A program made the position numbers and the translations under genes. From Paraburkholderia sp. BCC1884 (GTDB lineage: Bacteria; Pseudomonadota; Gammaproteobacteria; Burkholderiales; Burkholderiaceae), in assembly GCF_900996225.1 (NCBI RefSeq), contig NZ_CAAJGL010000156.1, forward strand, positions 124,001 to 188,000: a stretch of 64,000 nucleotides of DNA, in the 5' to 3' direction. Of the stretch, positions 26,855 through 36,035 are shown one piece after another. The notes beneath the pieces are model-generated. The model was not told where the DNA came from and ran no database searches. It worked only from the letters and a program-made list of their open reading frames with translations. Each line of letters starts with the position of its first letter. Position 1 is the stretch's first letter.

Positions 26855-28174
26855 TCAGAGGTTCGCCTGCTCCGCTTTCGCGCGCAAATCACCGGCCGGT
26901 CGAGGCGCGGGCTCGACAATCTGGCGCACGCCTCCCGAAGCCGCAACCGAGCCGGCCACGGCAATCAGCACCGGGATCAGAAACGCGGGCGACGGCTGGG
27001 TAAATTCAAAGATCAGTGCGATGGCCGTCAACGGTACGCGCATCGACGTGGCCAGAAATGCGGCGGCACCGATCACGGCGAACGCGCCCAGCGGCGTACC
27101 CGGCCACAGGACCGACCAACCCCCGCCCAGCAGAATGGCGAGCAGCGCGCCATTGCACAAGCCAGGTGTCAGAAGACCGCCGGCGGCACCGGCGCGCAGA
27201 CTCGTCCACGTGATCAGCACGCGCAACCCGAGCAGAACCGCAGCAAGCTGCAAGGTCAGCGAACCGTCGAAACCGACCTGGGCGGGTCCCTTGCCATTAC
27301 CCAGCAACATGGGGAGTCGAGTGGCGAGAAGACCGATGAAGACGAAGTTCACGCAGCACAACGGCAGCAAGCGGCCATCGCGCGGCGCATGAGCGCGCGC
27401 GTTGTCGGTGAGCCGGGTGAACTGCCAGGCCGCGAGACCGATGAGCGGACCCGCCACGAGCGCCCAGACGATCAGTGAGGGCGTGCACGCGTAGTGAGGC
27501 ACATCGTATTGCGGCAGATTGCCGAGACCGATTCGCGCGATGAGGGCTGCGATCACGGAGGTCACGACGGCGGGCACCACGGCCCGCCAACCGATACTGA
27601 CGAGCAATCCTTCGAGCACGTAAATCGCGCCCGCCAGCGGCACGTTATAGACGGCGGCGAGACCCGCACCCGCGCCACACGCGACCATCACTTTCGATTC
27701 ATCGACCGTGAGCCGCGCATACGACGATAGTTTGCCGGCCAGCATCGCGCCGATTTCCCGCGGCGCGACCTCGCGTCCCAACGGCGAGCCGAGCGCGACG
27801 GTAACGATCTGCAGTAAAGCATGGAACGTCGTGGCGAAGCCCGGCATGCGTAGGTCGTCGCCACGCACGGCCCTGGAAATGCTGACGAGCGGCTTGCACC
27901 AGCGATACACCGCCCACCATCCGGCGCCGGCCACCACGCCGCAGAGCGCGAGAATCGCCACTCGCCGCGGCCGGCTCGCTGCCGTCACGCCGGCCTCGAA
28001 GCTCTCCTTGCTGAAGATCGTATCGAGGCTATACCCGTATGCGACATGCTGGATCGCATGCAGCAAGGTGGCGAGGCCCAATCCTCCCAGCCCGCCGGCC
28101 ACCCCGGTCAGAACGAGGACGAGCGCCCAACGTAGGGCGTGGCCGACAGCGCGCGATTCGATTTGAGGATGCAT
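26855..28174 (-). CDS. ClC-type chloride channel/antiporter
   Basis: A 439-residue protein with many membrane helices and ClC signatures. GSPLGREVAPREIGA corresponds to the GREGP filter region and keeps the gating Glu. RAGAAGGLLTPGLCNGALL corresponds to the GGIFAP region. RVPLTAIALIFEFT corresponds to the segment near the family's helix P/Q. The first helix region begins just after the ATG at 28174; the longer open frame upstream overlaps the kinase gene and is not coding. It lies 44 bases downstream of the giant kinase on the same strand and may be part of that operon. Whether it is a channel or a H+/Cl- exchanger cannot be decided here. Confidence 0.85.
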   Translation of the reverse strand: MHPQIESRAVGHALRWALVLVLTGVAGGLGGLGLATLLHAIQHVAYGYSLDTIFSKESFEAGVTAASRPRRVAILALCGVVAGAGWWAVYRWCKPLVSISRAVRGDDLRMPGFATTFHALLQIVTVALGSPLGREVAPREIGAMLAGKLSSYARLTVDESKVMVACGAGAGLAAVYNVPLAGAIYVLEGLLVSIGWRAVVPAVVTSVIAALIARIGLGNLPQYDVPHYACTPSLIVWALVAGPLIGLAAWQFTRLTDNARAHAPRDGRLLPLCCVNFVFIGLLATRLPMLLGNGKGPAQVGFDGSLTLQLAAVLLGLRVLITWTSLRAGAAGGLLTPGLCNGALLAILLGGGWSVLWPGTPLGAFAVIGAAAFLATSMRVPLTAIALIFEFTQPSPAFLIPVLIAVAGSVAASGGVRQIVEPAPRPAGDLRAKAEQANL

Positions 28175-28218
28175 GTCCGGGCCAGATCCTGGTTTCGGCC
28201 AGCCGAGCAAACCGGCCG

Positions 28219-31200
28219 CTATGGCGTGTCCTGCCTGCTGATCGGCAGATTGAAAACGAACACCGTGCCGCCGGGATAGGCCGGCCCGGCAGTCAGCGTG
28301 CCGCCGTGCGCCTCGACGATGGATTTGCAGATGGCGAGTCCCATGCCCATGCCGGTCGCCTTCGTCGTGAAGAACGCATCGAAGATACGGGCCAGGGTCG
28401 TCTCGTCGATGCCGGCGCCGTTGTCTTGCACTGACACGATCACCGAGCCTTGATCGCTGACGCACGATGTCACGCTCAGCAAGCGCTGCTTCGCGTCGAG
28501 ATGACTCATCGCATCCGCGGCATTCATCACCAGGTTGAACAGCACCTGCTGCAATTGCACGCGATCGGCCATCACGGGGCAGTCTGCGGCGAGGTCGAGC
28601 CTGACGACCAGTCCACGTTGCTCCACTTCGACCGCCGCGAGGTCGAACACTTCGCGAATTACACCGTCGACAAAAGTCGGCACGTAGCTCGGCGTGGCTT
28701 CCTTCGCCAGAGATTGCAACGCGCGGATGATCTCGCCCGCCCGCTTGCCGTCTTTCACGATATCGCGCAAGCCGGCCAGCGCCTCCCCGATGTCCGGCGC
28801 CGTGCGATTCAGCCAGCGCACACTGGCGCTCGCATTCGACACGATCGAGGCCAGCGGCTGATTGATCTCGTGAGCGATCGAGGCCGCCAACTCGCCCATG
28901 GTGCGAGCGCGCGACGCCTGGGTCAATTCGGTCTTCGCATTCTGCAGCGCCAGTTCGGTGACATGGCGATCGGTGATATCCGTGACCACGCCGACGAAAT
29001 TACTCATGCCGGACGGCTCGCCCAGCACCTCGAGATGTTTGATCGTCCCCTCCGGCGTGACGACACGGAATTTCTGCCTGAAGGGCGTGCGATTACGCGC
29101 TGCCCGCCCGGTTGTGTCCTGATAGGCGGCGACATCTTCGGGATGAATCCGCTCGAGGATCGCGTGAGTGCCTGGACTGCCGCTTTGCATCGGTATCGCG
29201 AAGACGTCGTACAGCTCTTTGGACCAGTAACGCTCGCCGGTCTGCGTATTCCAGATGTAGCTTCCCGAGCGGCTGATTTTCTGACCCAATGCGAGCGCTT
29301 CTTCGCTCATCCGCAAGGCCATCTCGGTTTCCTGGCGGCGTTTGTTTTCCTCCATGAGTTCCGCGTAAAGCCGGGCGGTCTCCAGAGAAATGGCGGCCTG
29401 CGAAGCCAGCAATTCGAGCACGGAAGTACGGTTTGCCGTGAACACGCCCGACGCCAGATTGTTCTCCAGATACAGCGCACCCACTACATGACCCTGTTTG
29501 ACTAGCGGCAGACAGCACACGGAGCGCACTGCACGCCGCACGAGCGAGGCGTCGAACGAGAAACGCGGATCGCGTTGCGCATCGTCCACCACGACGGGTT
29601 TGCGCGTGCGCAATGCCGTGTAGAACACCGAAGCCGGCATGTCGTCGCGTGTCACCTTGTCGCCGCCGAGCGTCACCTGCACACCGCTCTTCTCCTGGCT
29701 GCCGCTCGCTTCGACCATCGGTACGTTGCGCTTCATCAGGATCAGCATGGCGCTCTGTGCCCCGGCATGAACGATCGCCAGCGTGACCAGTGTGCGGATC
29801 AGTTTGTCGAGGACGATCTCCTCGGAAAGCGCTTGCGAGGACTTGATCGCAGCCATGAGATCGAACTGCTGCTGCGCGTCGGGAATCTCGATGGACGGCC
29901 GGGTCGCGGCGGGCCATTCACGTGGCAGCGACGCAGGCCGGCTGGTCTGCTCCAGGCGATCGACCATGGCAAGCGCGCCCCAGCGCGTATAGCCGTCGAT
30001 CGCGCGGCGGCCGTGATGCCACGCCGCACTGAGCAAACCGTTTTCCCGGCAGTATGCCGAGGCCAACTCGTGCGCGAGCGCATTACCCTGATTGAAGCCG
30101 TTCTCCGACGCCACCACTGCGGCCTGCTCGTAGAGTGCGAGAGCCGTGAGCGTCGCGCCGTTGAGGCGCGCCACTTCGGCCTCCACGATCAGCAACTTGT
30201 CCTTGAAGGTCGCCGGATTGAGCTGCGCCCAGGTCCGCAGTTTTGCCAGATGCGGCTCGATCATCACGACCGTGGTAGCGGAATGCTCGGCCTCGTACGC
30301 CCTGGCCAGCGTGAGCGCGGTGTAGAAGTGATAGTCCAGCAGATGAATGTGCGCCGGCGTCGACCACTTCAACTCGCCGGCCTCGGCCAGACAGTCAAGC
30401 GCGCTCTGGTAGTCAGAGTGGAAATAGCAGGAGATGCCCTTGAACAACCAGACCCAGAAGCGCAGCGTGCCCATCTGCGTATCCAGCAGGTTGTTGTCGA
30501 ACCTCATTCGTCCGTCGACCAGCACGCCAAAGGTGTCGGGCAATCCCGGGCCGCCGGTCAGGCTATGCACGAAACGCTTCTGCAATTCGAGAATATCTTC
30601 GACGTCCTTGAACCGTACGCGCCGGGCGAATGAAAGGCCGACGTCGATTTCCTTGTCGACCTGTTCGAGCGGCGCGCCCATGATCAACAGATCCGACACG
30701 ATGTGATTGCACGAATAGCAGCTCATCACCAGATCGCCGCTCGGGCGCGCGGACTCGAAGGCATCGCGCGCGCATTCGAGTGCGTAGGAGAGCGGGCGGG
30801 TCCAGACGCTCACGGTGTCGAGCGCGACCAGTGTGCTGGTCGCCATTGCGTGGTAACCCCGCTCTTCGACCAGGGTTCTGGCTAGCTGGGAGAACTGGAG
30901 TCCCTCTTCGTAACGGCCAAAGAACTCGGCAACGCATACCCCAAACCACGACATACAATGCGCCGAAGCCGCCGTGATCCCATGATCGATGGTGAGCTGC
31001 AGCATGTGGCACAGATGCAGAAAACCGAGCCGTTCGTTGACGAACGAGGCGGGCGCGTAAATGCTCGCCAGCAGATTCATTTCCGCTTCGATCGCGGGAT
31101 CGCGAAGCGGCGGCAATTCGGCGAGCGATGCGATGCTCCGTGTCTGGAGGGATCGGTTGAGTCGTGCATAAGCGGCCTCGATGTCCGACGCTTCCGGATG

Positions 31201-33813
31201 ACGGGGCAAAAACGTGCCGAACAGTTGCGCGCCTTGAAGCGCCGTGTCGACCGCAGCCTCGTAATCCGACAAGTGCTGGTGCATGTCGACCTTGAGCTTA
31301 TAAACCGACGCCCGCGCCACGATCGACAGATCCTGACCCAACAACTGCGCGATCTGTACCCCGGCGGAATCGAAGTCCGCGTGATGGATGTGACACTGCA
31401 CCCGCAACACGGTGATCTCGTAACCCAGCGTTTGCGTATAGTCGCCATCGCTCGCATCGAGCAGGCTTTGCGCTACCGCCAGATAGTTCAGGGCCGACTG
31501 GATCGCGATCGCCTCTTTCGCATGACGGGCGGCCTGCAGACAGATCCCCGCGAAGGCAATCGTCTCGCTGGCAGGCAGATTGCACAATGCGCCCGCTGCC
31601 TGCGCGCGCTCGACATGGAGCGCCACCTCGAAGGCCGACTGGCGGCCGGTCTGCATTTGAAACTCTTCCAGCAGGATGCGCGCAATCCGTGCGTGTTCGA
31701 CCCCGTAGTCATACGGGGCGCTCAACGCGTAGGCGGCCTCCTGCACCCGGTCGTGCGAAAACGCAAAACCGGTACGGTCCGCCACCACCAGGCCCGCGTC
31801 CACGGCGGGCGCGAGACGGCGCTCCAGTTCGGCGCCACCGTTGTGGTCGATCCGCGTCAGGATCGACCGGTCGAGACGCCGCCCCATGAACGCCAGCAGC
31901 CGGAGTACGGCTTGCGCCTCGCCGGGGAGTCGGGACAGGCGCGCCACCATCAGGTCGATCACGTTGTCCGACGATTCGTATTCGGCGATACGCTCGATTT
32001 CCCATGTCCAGCGGCCCGCAATGCCGTCGTAGCAAATCAGTTGATGATCGGCCAGGGTGAGCAGCAGTTGCTTGACGAAAAACGGATTGCCGCCGGTCTT
32101 TTCGTGAACCACGACGGCGAGCGGATAAACATGGACGGCGTCGGAATGCAGCGCGTCCGCCAGCAGCGCGGTGACATTCGCGATGTCGAGCGGCGTGACG
32201 GCAAGTTTGGTGACGCGCGCATTGCTGACCGGCAGCGAATCGAGGAAAGCCTTGAACTTGGGCGAGCGATCGACCTCATTGTCGCGGTACGCGCAGACCA
32301 GCAAGACGTGGCGGAATTCGACCGTGGCCACGAAGCTCGAAATGAAATTCAACGTGGCGTCGTCGAACCAGTGCACGTCGTCGAAAAACAGAACCAGCGG
32401 GTGCGCTTTCGTCGCGAAGGCGGACAGCAGCCGCGTGATGAGCGCCTGGAAGCGCAGTTGCGCTTCGACCGGCGGCAAATCCGCGACCTCCGGCTGCACC
32501 CCGAGAACGAGTTCCAGCTCGGGAATGAATCCGGCCAGCAGCTTGCCCTGTTGGCCCACCGCCGCGCGCAGCATCTCGCGCCAGTCTTCGAGCTCGCTGT
32601 CGCTTTCGCCGAGAATGCGTTGGAACAGCGAGCGCACGGCCTGCATCAGCGGCGCGTACGGCGCGTTGTGGCCATACTGTTCGAGCTTGCCGGCGGCGAA
32701 CAGCGTGGGCGTCTGCGCCGTGGCGCGATGCACGCTGCGCACCAGCTCGGATTTTCCCACGCCCGAATAACCGGCGACGAGGAACAGTTCGGGGACGCCG
32801 TGCTCAGCGTTGCGCGAGAACGCGGCGAGCAGCGCCTCGTATTCTTCCGCACGCCCGAACAGCCGGTGCGTCACGCTCAGGTTGCGGACATTATCCTCGG
32901 CGGCCGGCTCGAACGGCACGATATGCTGGATCTCATTCCAGTCGGCCAGACAGCGCCGCAAGTCGGCCTCGAGGCTGGAGGCGCTTTGATATCGCTCCGC
33001 CGGACTTTTCGACAGCAGCTTGAGCACGATGGCGCCCAGCACTTCGGGTGCCGACGGGCAATGCTGGCGCGGGTCGTCGGGTGGGCGGGCAACGTGGTTA
33101 TAGACCCATTCGATCGCGTCGGCGGCGTCGAACGGCAAGTGACCCGTGAGCAGTTCGTACAGGGTGACGCCGAGCGAATAGAGATCGCTTCGCTCGTCGG
33201 CCTGCCCCTCCGCACGGCGCGCCTGCTCCGGCGACATGTACGCGAGCGTGCCGTACAAGGTATCGGGCAGTTCCGCGGCCGGATCGCCGAAGAGGCTGGA
33301 CGTGCCGCGAAAACCCAACAGGCGGATCGCGCCGTCCGGCCCTTCCCATAGGTTCGACGGCTTGATGTCGAGATGCAGAACGCCGCGCAGATGCGCGAGA
33401 CGCAGGGCACGCGTGGCGCCGATCGCAATCCGCAGAAAGCGACCCACCCCGATCGTGCCGTCCGCCGGCGGCAGCACCAGCGCGCCGCCATTGTCGTCAT
33501 AGACGAGCACCGGGCCGCGCGCCAACTGAGCCAGCGCAAGCGGACGCACGGCCCATGCCGCATCGAGCCTGTCGGCCGGTGCGAACTCCTGCTGCAGACG
33601 CCGGAACACGGCCTCCGAAGACGATTCGCCCGGCACCGCGATCAACCACGATTTCTTCGCCTCCTGCGAGTACGCGCGATAACGCACGATATCGCCGTCC
33701 ACCAGCAGCGCTTCGAGCGCGAGCTGGTCGAACCACAGCTGGTCGAAATGCACGGCGCCGGCGGTGTCCTGTGACGCCTGGCGACTTCCGTCGATAAACG
33801 CGTCGGTACTCAA
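28219..33813 (-). CDS. Pseudokinase-ATPase-GAF-PAS hybrid sensor histidine kinase
   Basis: A 1,864-residue multidomain sensor. Residues about 20-290 form a Ser/Thr kinase-like domain with HLDIKPSN (147-154), YMSPEQ and LYSLGVTLYELLTGHLPF, but DFG is replaced by GFR (167-169) and no clear Gly-loop or VAIK lysine is seen, so it is probably a pseudokinase. An AAA-type ATPase follows (Walker A GYSGVGKS 348-355, Walker B 473-479), then a long helical region, a GAF domain (about 1290-1480), a PAS domain (about 1500-1610) and a histidine kinase with H1648 in SIAHEINQP and GMGMGLA. The start is a TTG overlapping the response regulator stop, chosen for its AAGGGAG site. Similar trifunctional proteins are known in cyanobacteria and proteobacteria. 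Confidence 0.85.
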   Translation of the reverse strand: MSTDAFIDGSRQASQDTAGAVHFDQLWFDQLALEALLVDGDIVRYRAYSQEAKKSWLIAVPGESSSEAVFRRLQQEFAPADRLDAAWAVRPLALAQLARGPVLVYDDNGGALVLPPADGTIGVGRFLRIAIGATRALRLAHLRGVLHLDIKPSNLWEGPDGAIRLLGFRGTSSLFGDPAAELPDTLYGTLAYMSPEQARRAEGQADERSDLYSLGVTLYELLTGHLPFDAADAIEWVYNHVARPPDDPRQHCPSAPEVLGAIVLKLLSKSPAERYQSASSLEADLRRCLADWNEIQHIVPFEPAAEDNVRNLSVTHRLFGRAEEYEALLAAFSRNAEHGVPELFLVAGYSGVGKSELVRSVHRATAQTPTLFAAGKLEQYGHNAPYAPLMQAVRSLFQRILGESDSELEDWREMLRAAVGQQGKLLAGFIPELELVLGVQPEVADLPPVEAQLRFQALITRLLSAFATKAHPLVLFFDDVHWFDDATLNFISSFVATVEFRHVLLVCAYRDNEVDRSPKFKAFLDSLPVSNARVTKLAVTPLDIANVTALLADALHSDAVHVYPLAVVVHEKTGGNPFFVKQLLLTLADHQLICYDGIAGRWTWEIERIAEYESSDNVIDLMVARLSRLPGEAQAVLRLLAFMGRRLDRSILTRIDHNGGAELERRLAPAVDAGLVVADRTGFAFSHDRVQEAAYALSAPYDYGVEHARIARILLEEFQMQTGRQSAFEVALHVERAQAAGALCNLPASETIAFAGICLQAARHAKEAIAIQSALNYLAVAQSLLDASDGDYTQTLGYEITVLRVQCHIHHADFDSAGVQIAQLLGQDLSIVARASVYKLKVDMHQHLSDYEAAVDTALQGAQLFGTFLPRHPEASDIEAAYARLNRSLQTRSIASLAELPPLRDPAIEAEMNLLASIYAPASFVNERLGFLHLCHMLQLTIDHGITAASAHCMSWFGVCVAEFFGRYEEGLQFSQLARTLVEERGYHAMATSTLVALDTVSVWTRPLSYALECARDAFESARPSGDLVMSCYSCNHIVSDLLIMGAPLEQVDKEIDVGLSFARRVRFKDVEDILELQKRFVHSLTGGPGLPDTFGVLVDGRMRFDNNLLDTQMGTLRFWVWLFKGISCYFHSDYQSALDCLAEAGELKWSTPAHIHLLDYHFYTALTLARAYEAEHSATTVVMIEPHLAKLRTWAQLNPATFKDKLLIVEAEVARLNGATLTALALYEQAAVVASENGFNQGNALAHELASAYCRENGLLSAAWHHGRRAIDGYTRWGALAMVDRLEQTSRPASLPREWPAATRPSIEIPDAQQQFDLMAAIKSSQALSEEIVLDKLIRTLVTLAIVHAGAQSAMLILMKRNVPMVEASGSQEKSGVQVTLGGDKVTRDDMPASVFYTALRTRKPVVVDDAQRDPRFSFDASLVRRAVRSVCCLPLVKQGHVVGALYLENNLASGVFTANRTSVLELLASQAAISLETARLYAELMEENKRRQETEMALRMSEEALALGQKISRSGSYIWNTQTGERYWSKELYDVFAIPMQSGSPGTHAILERIHPEDVAAYQDTTGRAARNRTPFRQKFRVVTPEGTIKHLEVLGEPSGMSNFVGVVTDITDRHVTELALQNAKTELTQASRARTMGELAASIAHEINQPLASIVSNASASVRWLNRTAPDIGEALAGLRDIVKDGKRAGEIIRALQSLAKEATPSYVPTFVDGVIREVFDLAAVEVEQRGLVVRLDLAADCPVMADRVQLQQVLFNLVMNAADAMSHLDAKQRLLSVTSCVSDQGSVIVSVQDNGAGIDETTLARIFDAFFTTKATGMGMGLAICKSIVEAHGGTLTAGPAYPGGTVFVFNLPISRQDTP

Positions 33814-34184
33814 TCGTCCGCTCCCTTCCGGCCGGCGGCGAGCGCAATCAGATCGAGCAGCGCGTCTTCCGGAAAGGGCTTGTGCAGAAACCCGGATGCC
33901 CCTTGGGACAAGGCCTGCCGGACAATCGTTTCGTCGCCATGGGCCGACATGATGACGATGGGAACCGAACGTTGCTGCTGATTGAGTTGACGTTGCACGT
34001 CGAGTCCTTGCATGCCTTGCATTTTCAGGTCGAGCAGAACGCATAGCGCGTCGTCGATATCGGAAGCCGCCAGAAACGCCTCCCCTGACGAGAAGGTGAC
34101 AGTCGCGTAACCGGCCGATTTCAACAGGTTAGCCAGAGCACTTCGTATCGAAGCGTCGTCGTCGACGATACAAACAAAGCTCAT
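33810..34184 (-). CDS. Single-domain response regulator (receiver only)
   Basis: A 124-residue receiver with no output domain: acidic residues D8-D10, phosphoacceptor D52, S80 and K102 are in their expected places. CheY-like stand-alone receivers of this kind act as phosphate shuttles or by protein contact. The stop TGA overlaps the TTG start of the giant kinase (ATTGA), so the two are translationally coupled and almost certainly partners. The receiver is translated first. No DNA-binding target can be proposed, since it lacks a helix-turn-helix domain. Confidence 0.88.
   Translation of the reverse strand: MSFVCIVDDDASIRSALANLLKSAGYATVTFSSGEAFLAASDIDDALCVLLDLKMQGMQGLDVQRQLNQQQRSVPIVIMSAHGDETIVRQALSQGASGFLHKPFPEDALLDLIALAAGRKGADD
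33821..33827 (-). promoter_or_regulatory. Ribosome-binding site supporting a TTG start of the giant kinase
   Basis: AAGGGAG on the minus strand lies 7 bases before TTG at 33813-33811, inside the end of the receiver gene. No ATG or GTG near the beginning of the kinase-like domain has a comparable site. Confidence 0.55.
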
Positions 34185-34453
34185 GGCTTTCGAAACTCCC
34201 CGTGCTTCAACGTGACACCCGGGCGTCGATGTCCGGTGCGCCGTCCGATGTGAAGAATTAGCCCGCGTCAGCCGCGCGGTTGCACGAGCCTATCCAGTTC
34301 CATATTAACGGCGCTCGTCGAGGCGCGACATCATACATAGGTATGTCGCCGGCAAGCGGCCGGCCGTGGGTTCGAGCCGCTCGGGCAATGGCCGGGCAAT
34401 GCGGTTTCTTCGAGTTTATGGCATCGTTCTATTTTTCGACCGAAAGACTCGCC

Positions 34454-35002
34454 ATGCCGACCGGAATCGAAGATGAATCAGGGCCTGCTGCGCTGCCGTT
34501 GCAAGACCACCTGCGATTTCAGCAGCCGCACGGGCATCTGTCGAGCGTATTCGGCAACGACTGGTTCGCCCTCAAAGCCGAAGCCTTCGCGCGCTTCTTC
34601 GGCACGCCCACGTTCCTGATCGCCCAGACTGTCATTGTAGGTGTGTGGATTGCGCTGAATCTGCTGCGCGTCTTTCGCTTCGATCCGTATCCATTCATTC
34701 TGCTGAATCTGGCTTTCAGTCTTCAGGCCGCCTACGCCGCCCCGCTCATCCTGCTCGCGCAAACGCGTCAGGCCGATCGCGACAAGGCGCTGACCGAAGC
34801 GGATGCGCATCATCGCGAAGACATTGCGCAAGCCTGCCAGATGCGCGAAGCCGACCTCGCGCGCCAGAACGCGCAAATCGCCGAACTGCTCAAGCAGAAC
34901 ACCGATCTCACCGAACTGACGCGCCAGCTGGCCGAGCGTATCGAAACGCTCACACGCGATCTTCACGAAACGCTGACCCGGCAGAAACAGAACCCGCTCT
35001 AG
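34454..35002 (+). CDS. DUF1003 membrane protein
   Basis: A 182-residue protein with two membrane helices (about residues 53-75 and 82-103). The second begins FILLNLAFSLQAAYAAPLIL and is followed by LAQTRQADRDK, the hallmark of DUF1003. The C-terminal third (about 120-180) is a charged heptad-like coiled coil. DUF1003 proteins are inner-membrane proteins of unknown function, sometimes linked to cyclic-nucleotide-binding or ion-related modules. The start is uncertain: the ATG at 34454 begins a normal-length product, while the frame remains open to 34280. The gene is divergent from the receiver/kinase pair. Confidence 0.75.
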   Translation: MPTGIEDESGPAALPLQDHLRFQQPHGHLSSVFGNDWFALKAEAFARFFGTPTFLIAQTVIVGVWIALNLLRVFRFDPYPFILLNLAFSLQAAYAAPLILLAQTRQADRDKALTEADAHHREDIAQACQMREADLARQNAQIAELLKQNTDLTELTRQLAERIETLTRDLHETLTRQKQNPL

Positions 35003-35033
35003 GGCATCACCTGGTCTGGCAGGTCGGCGCATG

Positions 35034-35675
35034 TCAATTTTGCCAGTCCGACCCAAGCACCAGTCCGCAGAAATTCAGCCGTCGGTAGTTCGGGTCCCAG
35101 CGGTCCAGCACGTCGGCATTCACGGTGCCAAAAGTCGTGTCCGGACGATGCTCCATTCCGTGCGCATAGGCCTGGATGATCTTCTTCTTGAAGGCGGATT
35201 CGCGCGGATAGACCTGCAGGATTTCATCGCGCTGTTGCGCGGTGAAATCGTCGTAGCGGGCACCGCGAACATCCATCTGCACACCGGCGCTGGTCAATGC
35301 GACGAGTGGTGACATATGCTCGGGAATGCCGGGCGTGGTGTGCAATGCCACGGCGGCCCACACCTCGTCGATCGCGCGATCGGCGAGCGCGTATTGACAC
35401 AGAAAATCGCGCACGGCGTTGGCGCTATCGATCTCGAAGCGATTGGCCGAGTGCGCATAGATCGCATTCAGCCCCACGTTATGGAACATTGCGCCGACAT
35501 ACAGCAGCTCGGCGTCGAAACTCAATTGCTGCCGCAAGCCGGTGAGCGCGCCGAAAAGAAATGCCCTGAGCGCGTGATGAAACATCAATGCCGACTCGGT
35601 GGTACGAATCCGACGGGCGGCCGCCTGGGCTATCGGCCCGTCGGGAATGTCGACCCCCGCAATGGTTTGCCTCAT
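35034..35675 (-). CDS. HD-domain-like protein related to cyanamide hydratase, altered metal site
   Basis: A 213-residue protein with the order of an HD-type hydrolase: ESALMFHHALRAFLFG (H33/H34), LLYVGAMFHNVGL (H65-N66), then FEIDSANAVRDFL and VWAAVALHTTPGIPEH. It resembles the cyanamide hydratase/HD branch. The metal-binding HD pair is HN here, which would be expected to weaken or change metal binding. The ATG at 35675 is preceded by AGAGGAG, an excellent site; longer frames are not supported. It is convergent with the DUF1003 gene, 31 bases away. The substrate is unknown and catalysis is uncertain. Confidence 0.75.
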   Translation of the reverse strand: MRQTIAGVDIPDGPIAQAAARRIRTTESALMFHHALRAFLFGALTGLRQQLSFDAELLYVGAMFHNVGLNAIYAHSANRFEIDSANAVRDFLCQYALADRAIDEVWAAVALHTTPGIPEHMSPLVALTSAGVQMDVRGARYDDFTAQQRDEILQVYPRESAFKKKIIQAYAHGMEHRPDTTFGTVNADVLDRWDPNYRRLNFCGLVLGSDWQN

Positions 35676-36035
35676 ATCCACTCCTCTGTGTTCAGCTCTT
35701 GTCCCGGTATCGTCAGGCTCATGTGCTCGCCCGCAAGCACGCTGACCGGTCGGCGTCGAAGGATCACCGAAATCCACAAGATCCGTTCGAGTGGAGAGTA
35801 GCGAATTAAAACTTTAAAGACTTTAGAAGATTCTAAAAAACTCTAAATAGGCGCGACTCGTTTGCGCCGGCGCCCGGATTGCACAGAAGTGTGTTTCGGG
35901 AGCGCGCGCGTTGTCTTTATGGGTCGATTCAATTCCGCTAAGAAGTTTTCATATTTTCTGCAGGACTTTATGAGCAAGGCATTCCTACACTGCATTGGAT
36001 CTGCAGTGGGCCACAAAGGCGACGCGCGTCGCTGT
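35676..36035. other. Intergenic region with A/T-rich repeat island
   Basis: 360 bases between the HD-like gene start and the LysR gene end. It contains an A/T-rich island at about 35805-35850 with a perfect palindrome, and a 7-base inverted repeat at 35989-36009 (CACTGCA/TGCAGTG). No coding ORF is convincing. The promoter of the HD-like gene must lie here. Confidence 0.55.
35822..35837. promoter_or_regulatory. A/T-rich palindrome, candidate operator
   Basis: TTTAGAA (35822-35828) and TTCTAAA (35831-35837) are perfect arms around GA. Related half-sites flank it (ACTTTAAAG before, CTCTAAA after), giving a cluster of four similar motifs about 130-160 bases upstream of the HD-like gene start. 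Confidence 0.35.

Noticed and set aside
30958-33351. A 797-codon plus-strand ORF opposite the giant kinase
   Set aside because: It has low-complexity Arg/Gln/Val-rich composition, no motif and no ribosome-binding site. The minus strand encodes well-defined kinase-like and ATPase domains.
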